From the NCBI GenBank assembly GCA_963576475.1, contig OY754980.1, forward strand, positions 26,491,486 to 26,555,485: 64,000 bases of DNA, written 5' to 3'. Of this stretch, positions 9,777 through 20,430 are shown one piece after another. Position numbers and translations under genes: made by a program. Source of the stretch: Molanna angustata. Taxonomy: Eukaryota; Arthropoda; Insecta; Trichoptera; Molannidae. How positions within the stretch are numbered: position 1 is the first letter of the stretch; each line of letters opens with the position of its first letter. A model generated the notes under the pieces. The model worked only from the letters and a program-made list of their open reading frames with translations, was not told the origin of the DNA and did no database searches.

Positions 9777-9890
9777 ACCATCACGCCAAATCGCTACAGG
9801 AGTAGGCTGAGAGAACCGATCACCAAATATCTATATTACTTCATGACATCATTTACATGCATCCTTTCATTCATGTCGATTATTAAATAT
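9777..9890 (-). mobile_element. LINE 3' end (GGCGTGATGGT family), decayed
   Basis: The minus strand ends CGGTTCTCTCAGCCTACTCC…GGCGTGATGGT, matching the tail of the copy at 8766-9154. The upstream GCATGTAAATGATGTCATGA has lost clear coding sense. Confidence 0.6.
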
Positions 9891-10090
9891 ATTATTTTAA
9901 AACTTAAAGCGTCACGTAACACGTAACACGTAAAGCGTCATTCTATTTTTTAATTTCTAAACTAGGAATAATTCATGTTTTCAACACAATTACAAGAATT
10001 TTCACATTTAAGATATTCATTAATTATCCTATCGAAAGAGATAAAATAATAAGAGATACCTATAATTACAACTTCTAAATTCACATTCAT

Positions 10091-10274
10091 GGGGGGCAAG
10101 TCTGGTTCAATCGGCGAAATCAAAACTACCGTGATTACCCATATCATGGATATAATTATTATAAGGAGTTCTACAATATCTTTAGATGTCAAAGAACTCC
10201 ATATTATAATTATATCCATGATATGGGTAATCACTGGGGTTTTGATTTCGCCGGTAAAACCAGACTTGCCCCCC
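10091..10274. mobile_element. Palindromic MITE
   Basis: The sequence folds on itself almost end to end. The left arm starts GGGGGGCAAGTCTGGTT and the right arm ends AACCAGACTTGCCCCCC. The inner arms share GATTACCCATATCATGGATA, and the loop lies near 10175-10195. Arms are about 83 bp with a handful of mismatches. It has no coding capacity. I could not fix a duplication. Confidence 0.8.
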
Positions 10275-12754
10275 TGGTCCATCATAAAATCGTTTAAATC
10301 TGTCAACGTGGAGGTTTATTTACATTGAAGTGTGTACCTACATATAGGTGTCTAATTAATCGAAATAATTGATATTATATTTATATGCAATACGCAGTAA
10401 CGCCCACGGGATAAAAATTATAAAATTACAAGTACATAATAAATTTAACTTAAACTTACCGTTTCCATAGTTTGCGTCGAACCAGGAATAATGTTTTGAA
10501 AAAAGACGATTGTAGAACTTACCTGAAAGTAAAATAAAATAAATTAATAACAGGAAATATTACGGAGATCTTTTTAGGGTCTCTCTCCGGTACGTATAGT
10601 TGGCTGCGCAGAGCTTACATTTGGGATCCACGACGAAAATTCTCAGGGTATTTGCCGGAAACTAGAATTGATTTGAGTGGAAAAAAAGTCAATCAAATAT
10701 CTTAGGAACTATCTACAAACACTGATCCAATTTTAATTTAATTAATATTTATTCTATTATAGGTGCACTAGTCAAAAATGTGCATTGCACGTAACCGATC
10801 ATAGTTAAATTTAAATTTATTGTGGAATAATGAAGGAAATATTGGGTTCAATTCCGAAGACGAATTAAACTTTGAAAGAATAGACATTAAAAACAAAAAT
10901 GTGTTCATCAGACAGACCTGTCACATTAAACAATACCCATTTTATAATACGTTCTCTTATCATTTTGATCTTATTAAACTTTATTTTATTAAATCTTCAG
11001 AATAGCAAACATATTACAAAATTAATAAATTTGACATTTAATTAAATTTTAGTACGTTTTCAGAATTGAATCCATTGTTTTATTTTTAATTGTTTAAAAT
11101 GTATACTATCCACACTTGTACTATAGTTTTTTTTTAAGGTAAAAAAACGGGTCCGTACCAAATAACTCCTGTCGCATCGACCCTCGATTCCATTACTCCA
11201 TAATTTCATTAAGCCACCAAACCATATTTTTGTCAATACCATTTTGATAGAGTTTAAAGTGTTACAGGGAAAAATTTCACAAAAGAGGGCCCTCTCTCTC
11301 TCTCGACTCTTTAATAATTGCACAAAGAGCACCGTGTCCAATATTTTCCTTTGGGTTTTTCCCTAAAATTTCCTCCATGGACCCCCCATACACTTCCTAA
11401 CCTCTGTAGGTAGCATCCCCCCCCCCTCTCTCCATCAACGGTAGATAGCTACTTAATTAAGGGTAATAAGTCTGGCATAGGCTGAAAGCGATCGACGTAA
11501 GAGTTTTAGAAACCTTCAACATTCTGACACCACTTTGTAGAAATGGAAAAATCATTCGAAAATTATAAATATCAAACAAACCTAATTTTTATTAATAAAA
11601 ATAATGATTTATTTGCTTCACAAAAATATCACATATCAACTAAACATAGTCAAAAGAATATTGCAGTCAAAAGAATGTAGGTATCTGGATAAAAATATCA
11701 TGTATTGGTTCTCCGGTAATAAATTACAAAGTTTTAATTAGCCTTTCGAACAACTCAAATATTAACAAAAATGGGAGCTTAGTGACAATTCGCCTTATAC
11801 ATACAGTCATGTTAAGACACTTGGAATGTTGATGACAAATTGATTGCGAAATCGTCAAAACATTAACGCAAATCAGATAGGTATACAATTTGACAAAATA
11901 ACAATTAATTTTTCATCAGCAGATTTTTTGTAAAGTAAAATATTCAGCAAAAGCGTTACTACAAAGCTTAATGCAATGTCCTGATTTTCATTCCATCCTA
12001 TTCTTTTCTTCCACAATCGCTGTTTTAATTATTCAGTTAATCTTCGTACAAAGGAGAGTCATAATTATAAATTTACACAATCCTCTCTAGTTTTCCGGTC
12101 ACCTCCTTTACTAGTATTTATGTCAATAATTATCTGATTAAACACGTGTACAAAAATTACTAAATAAAAAAAAAGTAAAACTAAATAAAGTAAAATATTC
12201 AATCTAATTAGACAGTAAATTCAGATGTACAATTGAATCATTAAGAAAGCGTGCATTTTGATATTTGACAAAGTGCCCTAGAATTCCTCCTGTTTCATAT
12301 GTTCCTGCAGGAATCCTTTGGGACAAAGAGTTGTATGATTACTGCCTCAAGCATCGCCTATAGTCTACTGTCTACTCATTACTTCCAACAAATGACTTCT
12401 ATGGACGAGTAATTAATTGAAGCTGTTTTGAACGACAGCGGGACAGATTTCAACCGCTAGATCTTTTGGTAAATAAATTACTACACGATTTGAAATTAGA
12501 ATAAAATAATAGATTTCTAAAAAACGAAAGACGAAAAGGTTGACCATGAAAAAACATATCTTGAATTTTAAAATATCTCCCGATAATATTTCTCGGTGTC
12601 TATGTAAAAACCTTTACAATTTTCCTGATGTAGGTACCTACCAAGTAAAAAATATATAAATAATCGATTTTTCATTTTTTTTATTTATCAAATGGAATCT
12701 CAGAAAGTCACAGAACTATCTTATCTTCGAAGTCACAGAAAATTTCGAGGATAA
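10275..12754. other. Long AT-rich stretch, nothing recognised
   Basis: No gene or transposon end that I can support. A C-rich run (about 11417-11428) and a CTCTCTCTCT run (about 11290) are the only compositional features. The frames at 11060-11341 and 10820-11005 show no motif. Confidence 0.4.
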
Positions 12755-13150
12755 TTTTCTTCTTCTTCTTGTGCCGCTCTTAACGAAGGTTGGCAACCAT
12801 CACACCAAATTCATGCCGATCCTGCGCCAACCTTATTAGTGACGCCGCATCCGAAATTCCGAACCAATGCTTGAGATTTTTAAGCCACGATATTCTTTTA
12901 CTCCGTCTTCACTCTATCTTTCCTTCCACTATAAGTTGAAGATGGGCATATCTATCACCACGGAATATGTGACCAAAATATGCGGCTTTGCGTTTATTGA
13001 TAGAAGTCAGCAATTTTCTCTCTCATTCTCTATTATATTTAGAACTCTTTCGTTGGAGACTCTATCGACCCATGAGATGCGCATCAACCTTCTGTTTAGT
13101 CACATCTCAAATGCTTTATTTTTATTTTTTGTTGAGATTTTTAGAGCTTA
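12755..13150 (-). pseudogene. RTE/BovB-type LINE, C-terminal end
   Basis: The minus strand encodes MGRVSNERVLNIIENERKL, LTSINKRKAAYFGHIFRGD, IVEGKIEGRRSKRISWL, NLKHWFGISDAASL, IRLAQDRHEFGVMVANL and then an AAGAAGAAGAAG tail. This is the classic order at the C-terminus of RTE/BovB LINEs. Small indels shift the frame. The 3' end at 12755 is shared with 27550-27692. The copy is 5'-truncated and inactive. Confidence 0.85.
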
Positions 13151-13311
13151 GTTTTGTGTTCAAATTAAGATATGTATCTTTTGTCCCATTTTCGTTTCAT
13201 ACAATAAGTAGGAAAAAGCAAGACAAATAACGCCACTCGAAGATGCAACTCAATGCGTATTATGTACATATTTTGTTCCAGGAGTCCATATAGATTAATA
13301 CAAAATCTATA

Positions 13312-13361
13312 CTAAATAGGAATCAGTATTTACAATATGATAAATACTGATTCCTATTTAG
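13312..13361. repeat. Perfect 21-bp-arm hairpin
   Basis: CTAAATAGGAATCAGTATTT and its exact reverse complement flank a short loop (about 13333-13340). No coding context or obvious host element was seen. Confidence 0.7.
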
Positions 13362-13760
13362 AAATAGTGATATATAGTGATTAATTCGGAAACTCTTCAA
13401 TCAATTCCAAAGGTTTTCAACAGAATCGTACATCCTTTTATTTATATTGCACCCAACTTCACACCGTTGATTAATTCCACACAAAGGGATAACAAGACAT
13501 CATAGATAAAATATGCTGTGATTAATAAAACGATGTTAGGTTCCCATTATTATTATTCGAGTGCTGACAACCCCGACTGTCAACACAAAGATGTCCACGT
13601 GACCAGGGGGGTAATCACAATACCAAACTGATGTGGGTTTCGATAATCGAAAAACCTTTCATTAATGACGGCAATAAAAACGAAAATGGGCGGGTTATGG
13701 TCAACACTTGGATCAACAATTCATATTCTTATTTAGTTATGTAGGTATATTTATTAGATA

Positions 13761-14826
13761 CTAGTGAAGCCCCGGCAAACTTCGTATTGCCTGTATAATT
13801 AAAAATGGTCCATAACCACCCGTCGCTTCAGACCCTTCAGTACCTCCCGTCCCTTCAGTGCCTCCCGTCCCTTCAGTGCCTCCCGTCCCTTCAGTGCCTC
13901 CCGTCCCTTCAGTGCCTCCCGTCCCTTCAGTGCCTCCCGTCCCTTCAGTGCCTCCCGTCCCTTCAGTGCCTCCCGTCCCTTCAGTGCCTCCCGTCCCTTC
14001 AGTGCCTCCCGTCCCTTCAGTGCCTCCCGTCCCTTCAGTGCCTCCCGTCCCTTCAGTGCCTCCCGTCCCTTCAGACCCTTCAGTACTACCCGTCCCGTCA
14101 GACCCACCAGTACCTCCCTTCCCTTCATTACCTCCCGTCCCTTCAGTAGGTTAAGAGAAAGTTTAATTCCCGACACAATACTGGGAAGACCTACGAAGAG
14201 ATGAAAGGACAGTTGGACCTTCTTTTTCCAGGATTCTCCAACTTCATAGGTAAAATGAACAAATACAAGATAAAGAAGAAGAACAAGAAAAAAGTTTGAA
14301 TCCAGAAACCGTTCTGGAAAACCTGCGAAGAGATGGAAGGACAGTTGCATCTTATTCTTCTACAATACTCCACCTTCATAGGTAAAATGACCAAATACAC
14401 AATGAAGAAGAAGAAGAAGAAAAAAGTTTAAATCCAAAAAATGTCCTGGAAGACCTGCGAAGAGATGGAAGGACAGTTGAAGCTTCTTCTCCCAGAGTAT
14501 TAGGTCATTTTACCTTCATAGGTAAAATGACCTAATACCCGAAGAAGAAGAAGATTTTTTTTAAATCAGAAACAATACCGAGAATACGCTCGACAATTCG
14601 CCAAAGTTTCATTGAAATCGGATGAACGGTTTCCAGGATAGTCCACTTTCATAGGTAAAATGACCCAATACTCGATGAAGAAGAAGAAGAAGAAGAAAAA
14701 TTTTTTTGATCCAGAAACCATCCCTGGTATACTCTCGACAATTCACCAAAGTTTCATTGCAATTGGATGAACGGTTTAGGAGCGCATTCAACACATACAT
14801 ACAAACATTCAAATTTATAATATAGA
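13761..14826 (-). mobile_element. Helitron-like non-autonomous element with tandem repeats
   Basis: On the minus strand it begins A|TCTATATTATAAATTTGA and ends with CTAG|T at 13761, after CCGGGGCTTCA. The ends are TC…CTRR between A and T, without inverted repeats or duplication, as for Helitrons. TCTATA…ATTATAAA starts are common in lepidopteran Helitrons. Inside are about four ~120-bp tandem units containing GGTAAAATGACC and GAAGAAGAAGAA, then an 18-bp minisatellite. There is no Rep/helicase. The same family, in opposite orientation, is at 21875-24373. I did not find the usual hairpin next to CTAG. Confidence 0.6.
13843..14058. repeat. 18-bp minisatellite, 12 identical units
   Basis: CCTCCCGTCCCTTCAGTG is repeated exactly 12 times with degenerate units on both sides (about 13826-14148). 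As 18 is a multiple of three, several frames stay open and give false repeat proteins (PPVPSV or ALKGRE units). The related but degenerate GAAGGGACGGGAGGTACT units at 22745-22915 are the same block in the other Helitron-like copy. Confidence 0.9.
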
Positions 14827-15009
14827 TGTTTAGTGATTTTATAATTAAAAAGCTGGTCCGTGTTCAAAGCTGAAACTCTAGTCTTAATTAAAATTTCCAG
14901 AACGAAAGCGCAAATCAAATGACAAATTAAAAAATTTAAATTTAGTTTGTCGATCGACAATTCTTGATTGAACTCCATTGTATGTAAATATATTACAAAT
15001 ATGAAGAAA

Positions 15010-15560
15010 AAAAATACTCTGTATTAGTTCTATTGAAATTCATTTAATTATCGACGTGTTTCGTGCAAGGCACATTGCCAGAATAATTATTCTATAAATT
15101 AAAAATACTCTGTATTAGTTCTATTGAAATTCATTTAATTATCGACGTGTTTCGTGCAAGGCACATCGCCAGAATAATTATTCTATAAATTAAAAATACT
15201 CTGTATTAGTTCTATTGAAATTCATTTAATTATCGACGTGTTTCGTGCAAGACACATCGCCAGAATAATTATTCTATAAATTAAAAATACTCTGTATTAG
15301 TTCTATTGAAATTCATTTAATTATCGACGTGTTTCGTGCAAGGCACACCGCCAGAATAATTATTCTATAAATTAAAAATACTCTGTATTAGTTCTATTGA
15401 AATTCATTTAATTATCGACGTGTTTCGTGCAAGGCACATCGCCAGAATAATTATTCTATAACTTAAAAATTCTCTGTATTAGTTCTATTGAAATTCATTT
15501 AATTATCGACGTGTTTCGTGCAAGGCACATCGCCAGAATAATTATTCTATAAATTAAAAA
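15010..15560 (-). repeat. 91-bp tandem array, six units, each with a hammerhead-like core
   Basis: Six units of exactly 91 bp (anchors at 15015, 15106, 15197, 15288, 15379, 15470) are almost identical. On the minus strand each unit reads AATTATT-CTGGCGA-T-GTGC…GCAC-GAAAC-AC-GTC-GATAATT. This fits a type I hammerhead: helix I AATTATT/GATAATT (6 pairs plus one G-U), helix II GTGC/GCAC, then GAAA and GTC with a 2-bp helix III. Cores lie at 15053-15081, 15144-15172, 15235-15263, 15326-15354, 15417-15445 and 15508-15536. Deviations: the base after CTG is G instead of the conserved A in all units; units 1 and 4 have a further core change; one unpaired T follows CTGGCGA. Confidence 0.9.
15144..15172 (-). 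ncRNA. Hammerhead-ribozyme-like core (unit 2 of array)
   Basis: This unit serves as the example. On the minus strand C3 is at 15172 and the predicted cleavage follows the C at 15144 (the C of GTC). Helix I extends to 15137-15143 and 15173-15179. Known hammerheads need CTGANGA; here it is CTGGCGA, so self-cleavage may be weak or lost. The 2-bp helix III could act only as a dimer, as described for several animal hammerheads. Confidence 0.45.
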
Positions 15561-15579
15561 AATGTGAAAATATATCATT

Positions 15580-16330
15580 GACTCCTGGAAGAGAAAAAAG
15601 CCAATGTTTGCGTATATGCAACTTAAAAATATTAGATTTACATACCTATATATTAGTACAAGTAAATAAGCCAAAAATTAACCTAATAATTCTGGCGCAG
15701 TTCAGGGGTGACATCTGTGCGAGAGAATTGTCACCTCATGTATAAGGATTGTTGCTTTCATTGAATACAAAAAAAATCTCAATAGATGGCATTACAAAAA
15801 GGTTTCTTCGTCACTTCATAGATGGCGATAGTAAAAACAGCTTATTTTTAAACGATCTGTTTCTCATTATTAAAATATATAGAACTTTCAAAGATTGCAT
15901 TGATAAGGAAACTCAATAAGAAGGCATACCTAATTGGTGAACGTAGCGCAAGCGCACAAAGTGATGACGTATGCCAGCCGATGACATGGCGTAAGCCCTG
16001 TAAGTGCCTTGAGTTCCTGGATCTCCTGAAATATTCCAACTTCGTCTATATTGAGATTTATTTATTTATTTAATATTCCTTCTCGGGCAACTATCAGGTA
16101 CTATGTCAAATATTAATTTAACACGCACCCAACAACAAGTTGCCACATTCTAGAGACTCACGATATTAATCGTCTAACATGATCCAGACTGAAAACACAA
16201 TTAAAAACTGTGCCTCCACCGAGAATCGAACCCGGGACCTTTGGATCAGCAGTCAGATACCCAACCAACTGAGCCACGAAGGCCGACAATGTTTAAAATT
16301 TGTCAAAAAAAAAAAAAATACGAATACATT
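15580..16330 (+). mobile_element. Repeat family F, copy 1 (split by SINE-A)
   Basis: Shares with 18128-18510 and 25580-26120 the blocks TCTCAATAGATGGC, ATAGAACTTTCAAA, TTGGTGAACGT-GCG-AAG, CAGCCGATGACA, CTTGAGTTCCTGG and ATATTCCAACTTCGT. The end block CCAATGTTTGCGTATATGC is at 15600 here (upstream) but downstream in copy 2, so the copies are rearranged. No ORF is conserved; it looks non-autonomous. SINE-A sits at 16058-16290, and copy 2 has the unoccupied site. Confidence 0.6.
16056..16290 (-). mobile_element. SINE-A, full-length copy
   Basis: The minus strand gives TTGTCGGCCTTCGTGGCTCA, B box GGTTCGATTCTC, the body GAATGTGGCAACTTG and the tail (AAAT)n. The neighbouring family F copy at 18430 shows the empty site GAGATGTTAAAAATTT, so the insertion lies between GAGAT and GTTTAAAATTT. 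No duplication longer than two or three bases is evident. Confidence 0.85.
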
Positions 16331-16787
16331 TTCCATAGATGGCTAAGTTTTGTTTACATCTTCATCATCGTTGTATTAAACCTATGTTAAAGTGTTGCTC
16401 CTTCTGTGAGGTAAGCAATTCAAGCCGTCCTTCCATCTCTTGGGAAGTCTTTTCTAAGGACGAGTCTTATTTTTTTACTCTGGTATTCTTCTCGCGATCT
16501 CTTTTTTTTGCTCTTAGGAGACCTCTTCAATTTTTGGTCTTGCTTTTTATGTCGATATTTCATATTATAGATACGAAAAAATCGTATTATGATAAATAAA
16601 TAAAAACCAATAATGATTATACTCGTCAATAATTAAATTTATAGTTGTGTTAAAATATAAACACGATATCGTCGGAAATGTTAGTTTAATCAAAAAGATA
16701 AACTGATTAACGCTAACCGAATTATGTATGCTATCAACTCTGTTTTGTATTTAATCAGAGATGGTCCAGTCGTAATTTTATAAAACT

Positions 16788-16815
16788 GAGACTTGCCTAC
16801 AATAAAAGGCAAGTC
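16788..16815. repeat. Small hairpin
   Basis: GAGACTTGCCT and AGGCAAGTCTC pair exactly around an ACAATAAA loop. No associated element was recognised. Confidence 0.6.
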
Positions 16816-17048
16816 TCTGACTGAAGAAGACATAAATAAAAATAATAAGTATTATCTAAACATCGGATTAACTAAGCCATCAAAATATGCTTTAATGGTC
16901 GCTTTATCTGCCAAGAAGATCGGTCCAAAATCATAATGAATTGAAGTTAGTAATGATGAAGTTAGTAAGACGAAGAATCTTGGATCCTGATAACAAAAGA
17001 AAATAGAAATATACCGATGACTTATTCGATCTCCCTATATCGCACCTA

Positions 17049-17309
17049 TATCGCACCTTTATTTTCATAGTGACACTAAACAAAAAAAAATTCACCATCG
17101 GGGATTAATAAAAGTTATGGATTTTTTTATTTAATTTGAAAAAATACAAATCGTAATGATGCCAATTGGTGGTAAATATTTGAACGAGTGATCTGGTGTT
17201 TCTGTATTCAATAGATAGCGCTCATCTAAAAAACATAGCTGGTTATTAAAATTATAAATTTAATATTAATAATTTTGTATAGTGTCACTATGAAAATTAA
17301 GGTGCGATA
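17049..17309. mobile_element. TIR element (MITE), possible TA-type (Tc1/mariner-like)
   Basis: Terminal inverted repeats of about 37 bp with two differences: left TATCGCACCTTTATTTTCAT…, right its complement ending …GGTGCGATA. The 261-bp element carries no ORF. If the outer TA pairs (17049-17050, 17308-17309) are the duplication, the repeat starts TCGCACCTT, as in mariner-like MITEs; this is inference. Confidence 0.7.
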
Positions 17310-17849
17310 TCAGGCTTGAGTAAAATTAGCACCGGAAAAAATAATTCATTCGCCCATTTCAAATTTAAATAAAATCGAATGTACAATAGAGTACCTACCT
17401 ACAGTTAAAAAAATTAATTAGGTTTTATTTTCATGAAAGTAACTTTGTGGCGTCATTATAATTTTTATTTTATAATATAAATAATAACTTAGTAATAAGT
17501 TAATAAGTTAAACAAAAGTGAAATCGATCATATAACGATATAAATGACGCCTGTATATTAACGAAGTCACAGATTTCTCAATTTAATCAAAATATCAAAT
17601 TAATCAATCTGGAAACAGTTGTAACATGCATTTTCATCAATACACAAATTCAGAATGTTTCAGAGCTAACTGGTCGGGAACATAGTTAAAATTCGATTGC
17701 AAAATTACAGTAGGTACAGACAGGTGAAGTTTAAGAAAAAGGGTGATATAAAACAAATTAAACAAAAATGCATTCACAGAACATACATTTTTTTATGTGA
17801 AATGTTAATAAAAATAATAAATGAAAATGAATGACAGTAGTTCCCAATA

Positions 17850-18131
17850 TTGACCTCCTACCAGGGTCGAGGTCTGTCAGGAGCTCGCAGTGGTGAACGT
17901 CGCTACCTCGGGAGTGGATTGGAGTACGGTGCAGAGGTAGACGAGGATATAGATGATGGAATGAAGAAGGTGGAGGAGGTTGGAGGGTATGAGCGGAGGG
18001 AGACAGAACCTGCCCATTGCACCTGCCGACCGGTCAGTTCCCACGCGCACTATACAAGTCACATAGGACTACTAGTACACTCTAAACAGGGTTACCAGAA
18101 TAATAATATATTTTATATACCAGTGATATAA
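17850..18131 (+). pseudogene. GC-richer 93-codon frame, possible LINE C-terminal zinc-finger tail
   Basis: The frame includes a charged stretch (VDEDIDDGMKKVEEVGGYER) and then CTCRPVSSHAHYTSHIGLL. C-x-C…SHIGLL-H resembles the degenerate zinc-finger-like C-x2-C…RIGL-SH tail at the end of some LINE proteins. The base composition is clearly richer in G than the surroundings. The last ~35 codons run into AT-rich DNA. It could instead be a host exon remnant; I cannot identify it. Confidence 0.3.
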
Positions 18132-18510
18132 GGACTTGCTTTCATTGTATACAAAAAAAAACAATTTCTCAATAGATGGCGTTACAAAAAGCTTTCATCG
18201 TCACTTCATAGATAGCGATGATAGAAACAGCATATTTTCAAACGATCTGTTTCTCATTATAGAACTTTCAAAATTGCTTTGATAAGGAAACTCAATAAGA
18301 AGGCATAATTGGTGAACGTTGCGAAAGCTCATAAAGTGATCACGTAAATCAGCCGATGACAGATCGTAAGCGCTGTAGATGCCTTGAGTTCCTGGTTCTC
18401 CTATAATATTCCAACTTCGTTTCTTTTGAGATGTTAAAAATTTGGCAAAAAATATTTTTGACTCCCGACACATTAAAAAAAATCCAATGTTTGCGTATAT
18501 GCAACATAAA
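18128..18510 (+). mobile_element. Repeat family F, copy 2
   Basis: Runs from ATAAGGACTTGCTTTCATTG through TCTCAATAGATGGCGTTAC, TTGGTGAACGTTGCGAAAGC and CAGCCGATGACAG to GACTCCCGACAC and CCAATGTTTGCGTATATGC. It is uninterrupted where copy 1 has SINE-A. No ORF is preserved between copies. Confidence 0.6.
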
Positions 18511-18511
18511 T

Positions 18512-20269
18512 AATATTCGATACCAGTGATCGTTCAGAAGTCAAAATTCGACCGTAACTCATAAACTTTTTGAAGTTTGAAAATCTATCGGACCTGTGAT
18601 AAAAAAATAATAAAACATGTAGATAGATATTCATCAAGGGGCAGAAAGTTATATATTGTGTCACAGTAGATTATGTATTTTTCTTTAACATATTCTGTAT
18701 TTGAATTAAAAAAACCGTGTTAAATATTGGCAGTATGAAGGTAAACTATTTGTGGTGTGGCGTCAAATGTTTTTTTATTTAGTTTAATGTATTTTTAACA
18801 CATATCATTAATACATTTTAGTTAATTGCACACCATCTCCGTTTAAACTTTAACTATGCCAAATTTCAAACACCTCCGTGCGCGCAGTTGGCTTAAAAAT
18901 GCGTCTGAAGGCTTCACGTATTAATATTATAATATTATATATACATACTTATAGTTACTCCTTACAAATAATAATCTTTTTCATTTAAGATGCTCACATA
19001 TAACTATGCATACCACCACGCAACGCCCCTTATGAAGCAGACAGAGTTCGATTCTCTCTGCCTACCCCAAATAGGGAATTAGCGTGGTAGTATGGTATGG
19101 AGTATAGTTTAACAGCCAGTTACAACTTGTCACTCGTTATTGTATCAACTGTAAATTTTGAATCGTATTTTTAAAATATTTAAACGTACATCTGTTTGTT
19201 ATTATTTCTTCTTCTTTTATTACTGTTTTTATTTTGATTTTAATAAGATAAATAAATAATTTTGTTATTTATTTACACGTTTTGCACTTGGAAATCATTG
19301 TCTTTGCAAAACGGAAATATTCATTTAGGACTAAAACTCAAAAAACAGTAAATGAGCAATGTGCAAGATAGTTTTCATAATATTTCATAATGATTATTAA
19401 ATCATTAAATATAGTTAAAACCGCATGACCTTTTAGAGAACCATGACCAATAGCGAAGTGCTCCAATCAATAAAAAACTAACGTTATTGGGTCCTAACTA
19501 TATCTCATATAGGATATATTCCGAAGAATTAAAAAAAACTGTCAATAAAAAAGACATTGTTAAATAAAACTGCCGTATCCAGTAATATGTCAATCATAAG
19601 TGAATCTCAAAAAATCCATAATGAATAAATCCGGTTTGTAAAATTAACGAGACAACCCTGTCTGCGTCATATAATAATTCAACGATAGCCAACACATACA
19701 GCGAATTTAACGCGGCACAAGTAAAATAAACATAAAAGGCAAAAGGACTATTACCATAGAACGAAAACAAATCGCAACGCGTTAAAATGATAATCCCCCT
19801 TTTACTATTTCAACGATTGCAATAGGACAAAAATACAGATGATAATAATAAATAATTATATCTGAGCTTTTTACTGAATCATAACAGGTACCTATTTGTA
19901 TAAGAAAAAAAGGAAACATTTAAAAAAATATATAGACATGTTATTGAATAGAATCTCATAGGCAATAATACTTAAGGCAATATTTTATTTATAATGAACA
20001 TATCCATTCTGCTAAGAACTTAATGCTATTTTTATTTATAATCTGTTATTAAATATAACAAAATAAAAACAAAACGATGGTAAGGCAGAAAACGCACGAC
20101 AACATGGAATAAAATAAATGAGATCATGGGATGTTTGTGTAACAAGTTTCCGTATAATATATCCCTTCCTTGTGCTAAAGGCGAAAAAAATGGAAGCAGA
20201 ATTCAGTCCCCATCCCCTGGATTATAATCCAGCTCTATAATCGACCTCTAACAGTTTCTAATACCCGTA
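18512..20269. other. AT-rich stretch with a paired LINE tail only
   Basis: Apart from the inverted LINE tails at 19012-19100 I see no supported element or gene. Confidence 0.4.
19012..19100. mobile_element. Two LINE 3' ends (GGCGTGATGGT family) head to head
   Basis: The left half reads CATACCACCACGCAACGCCCC (minus-strand tail) and the right half TTCGATTCTCTCTGCCTACC…GCGTGGTAGTATGG (plus-strand tail). Together they make an imperfect palindrome, each half being the 3' end seen at 8766 and 29685. Confidence 0.55.
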
Positions 20270-20430
20270 TTCACAGACAATTCTTGAGGAAGCCTCAGAT
20301 CTTCAAGGTGCCTTGAAGGCGATTTTGTAATTCATTTGTCGTATGGCGTCGGTCACTACATTGATGACGTCTCGTTCAAGTGAATGTGACGTGACATACC
20401 TTGAGGAATCCTCAAGAATTTCGACAAAAT
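20270..20430. repeat. Short inverted-repeat element, candidate MITE
   Basis: The left end TATTCACAGACAATTCTTGA and the right end CCTTGAGGAATCCTCAAGAA are inverted relatives (shared ATTCTTGAGGA..CCTCA). Inner CCTTGAAGG and CTTCAAGG words also pair. Length is about 160 bp and the duplication is uncertain. Confidence 0.4.

Noticed and set aside
10089..10328. Frames on both strands at the 10-kb palindrome
   Set aside because: Both are read-throughs of the MITE arms; their near-identical peptides on opposite strands reflect the palindrome.
13799..14350. Long minus- and plus-strand frames with ALKGRE, PPVPSV or LPSLQC repeats
   Set aside because: They are products of the 18-bp minisatellite (a multiple of three), open in several frames at once, and lie inside a Helitron-like element.
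15010..15560. Possible CRISPR-like array
   Set aside because: The 91-bp units are contiguous with no variable spacers, and the sequence is eukaryotic. It is a tandem repeat.
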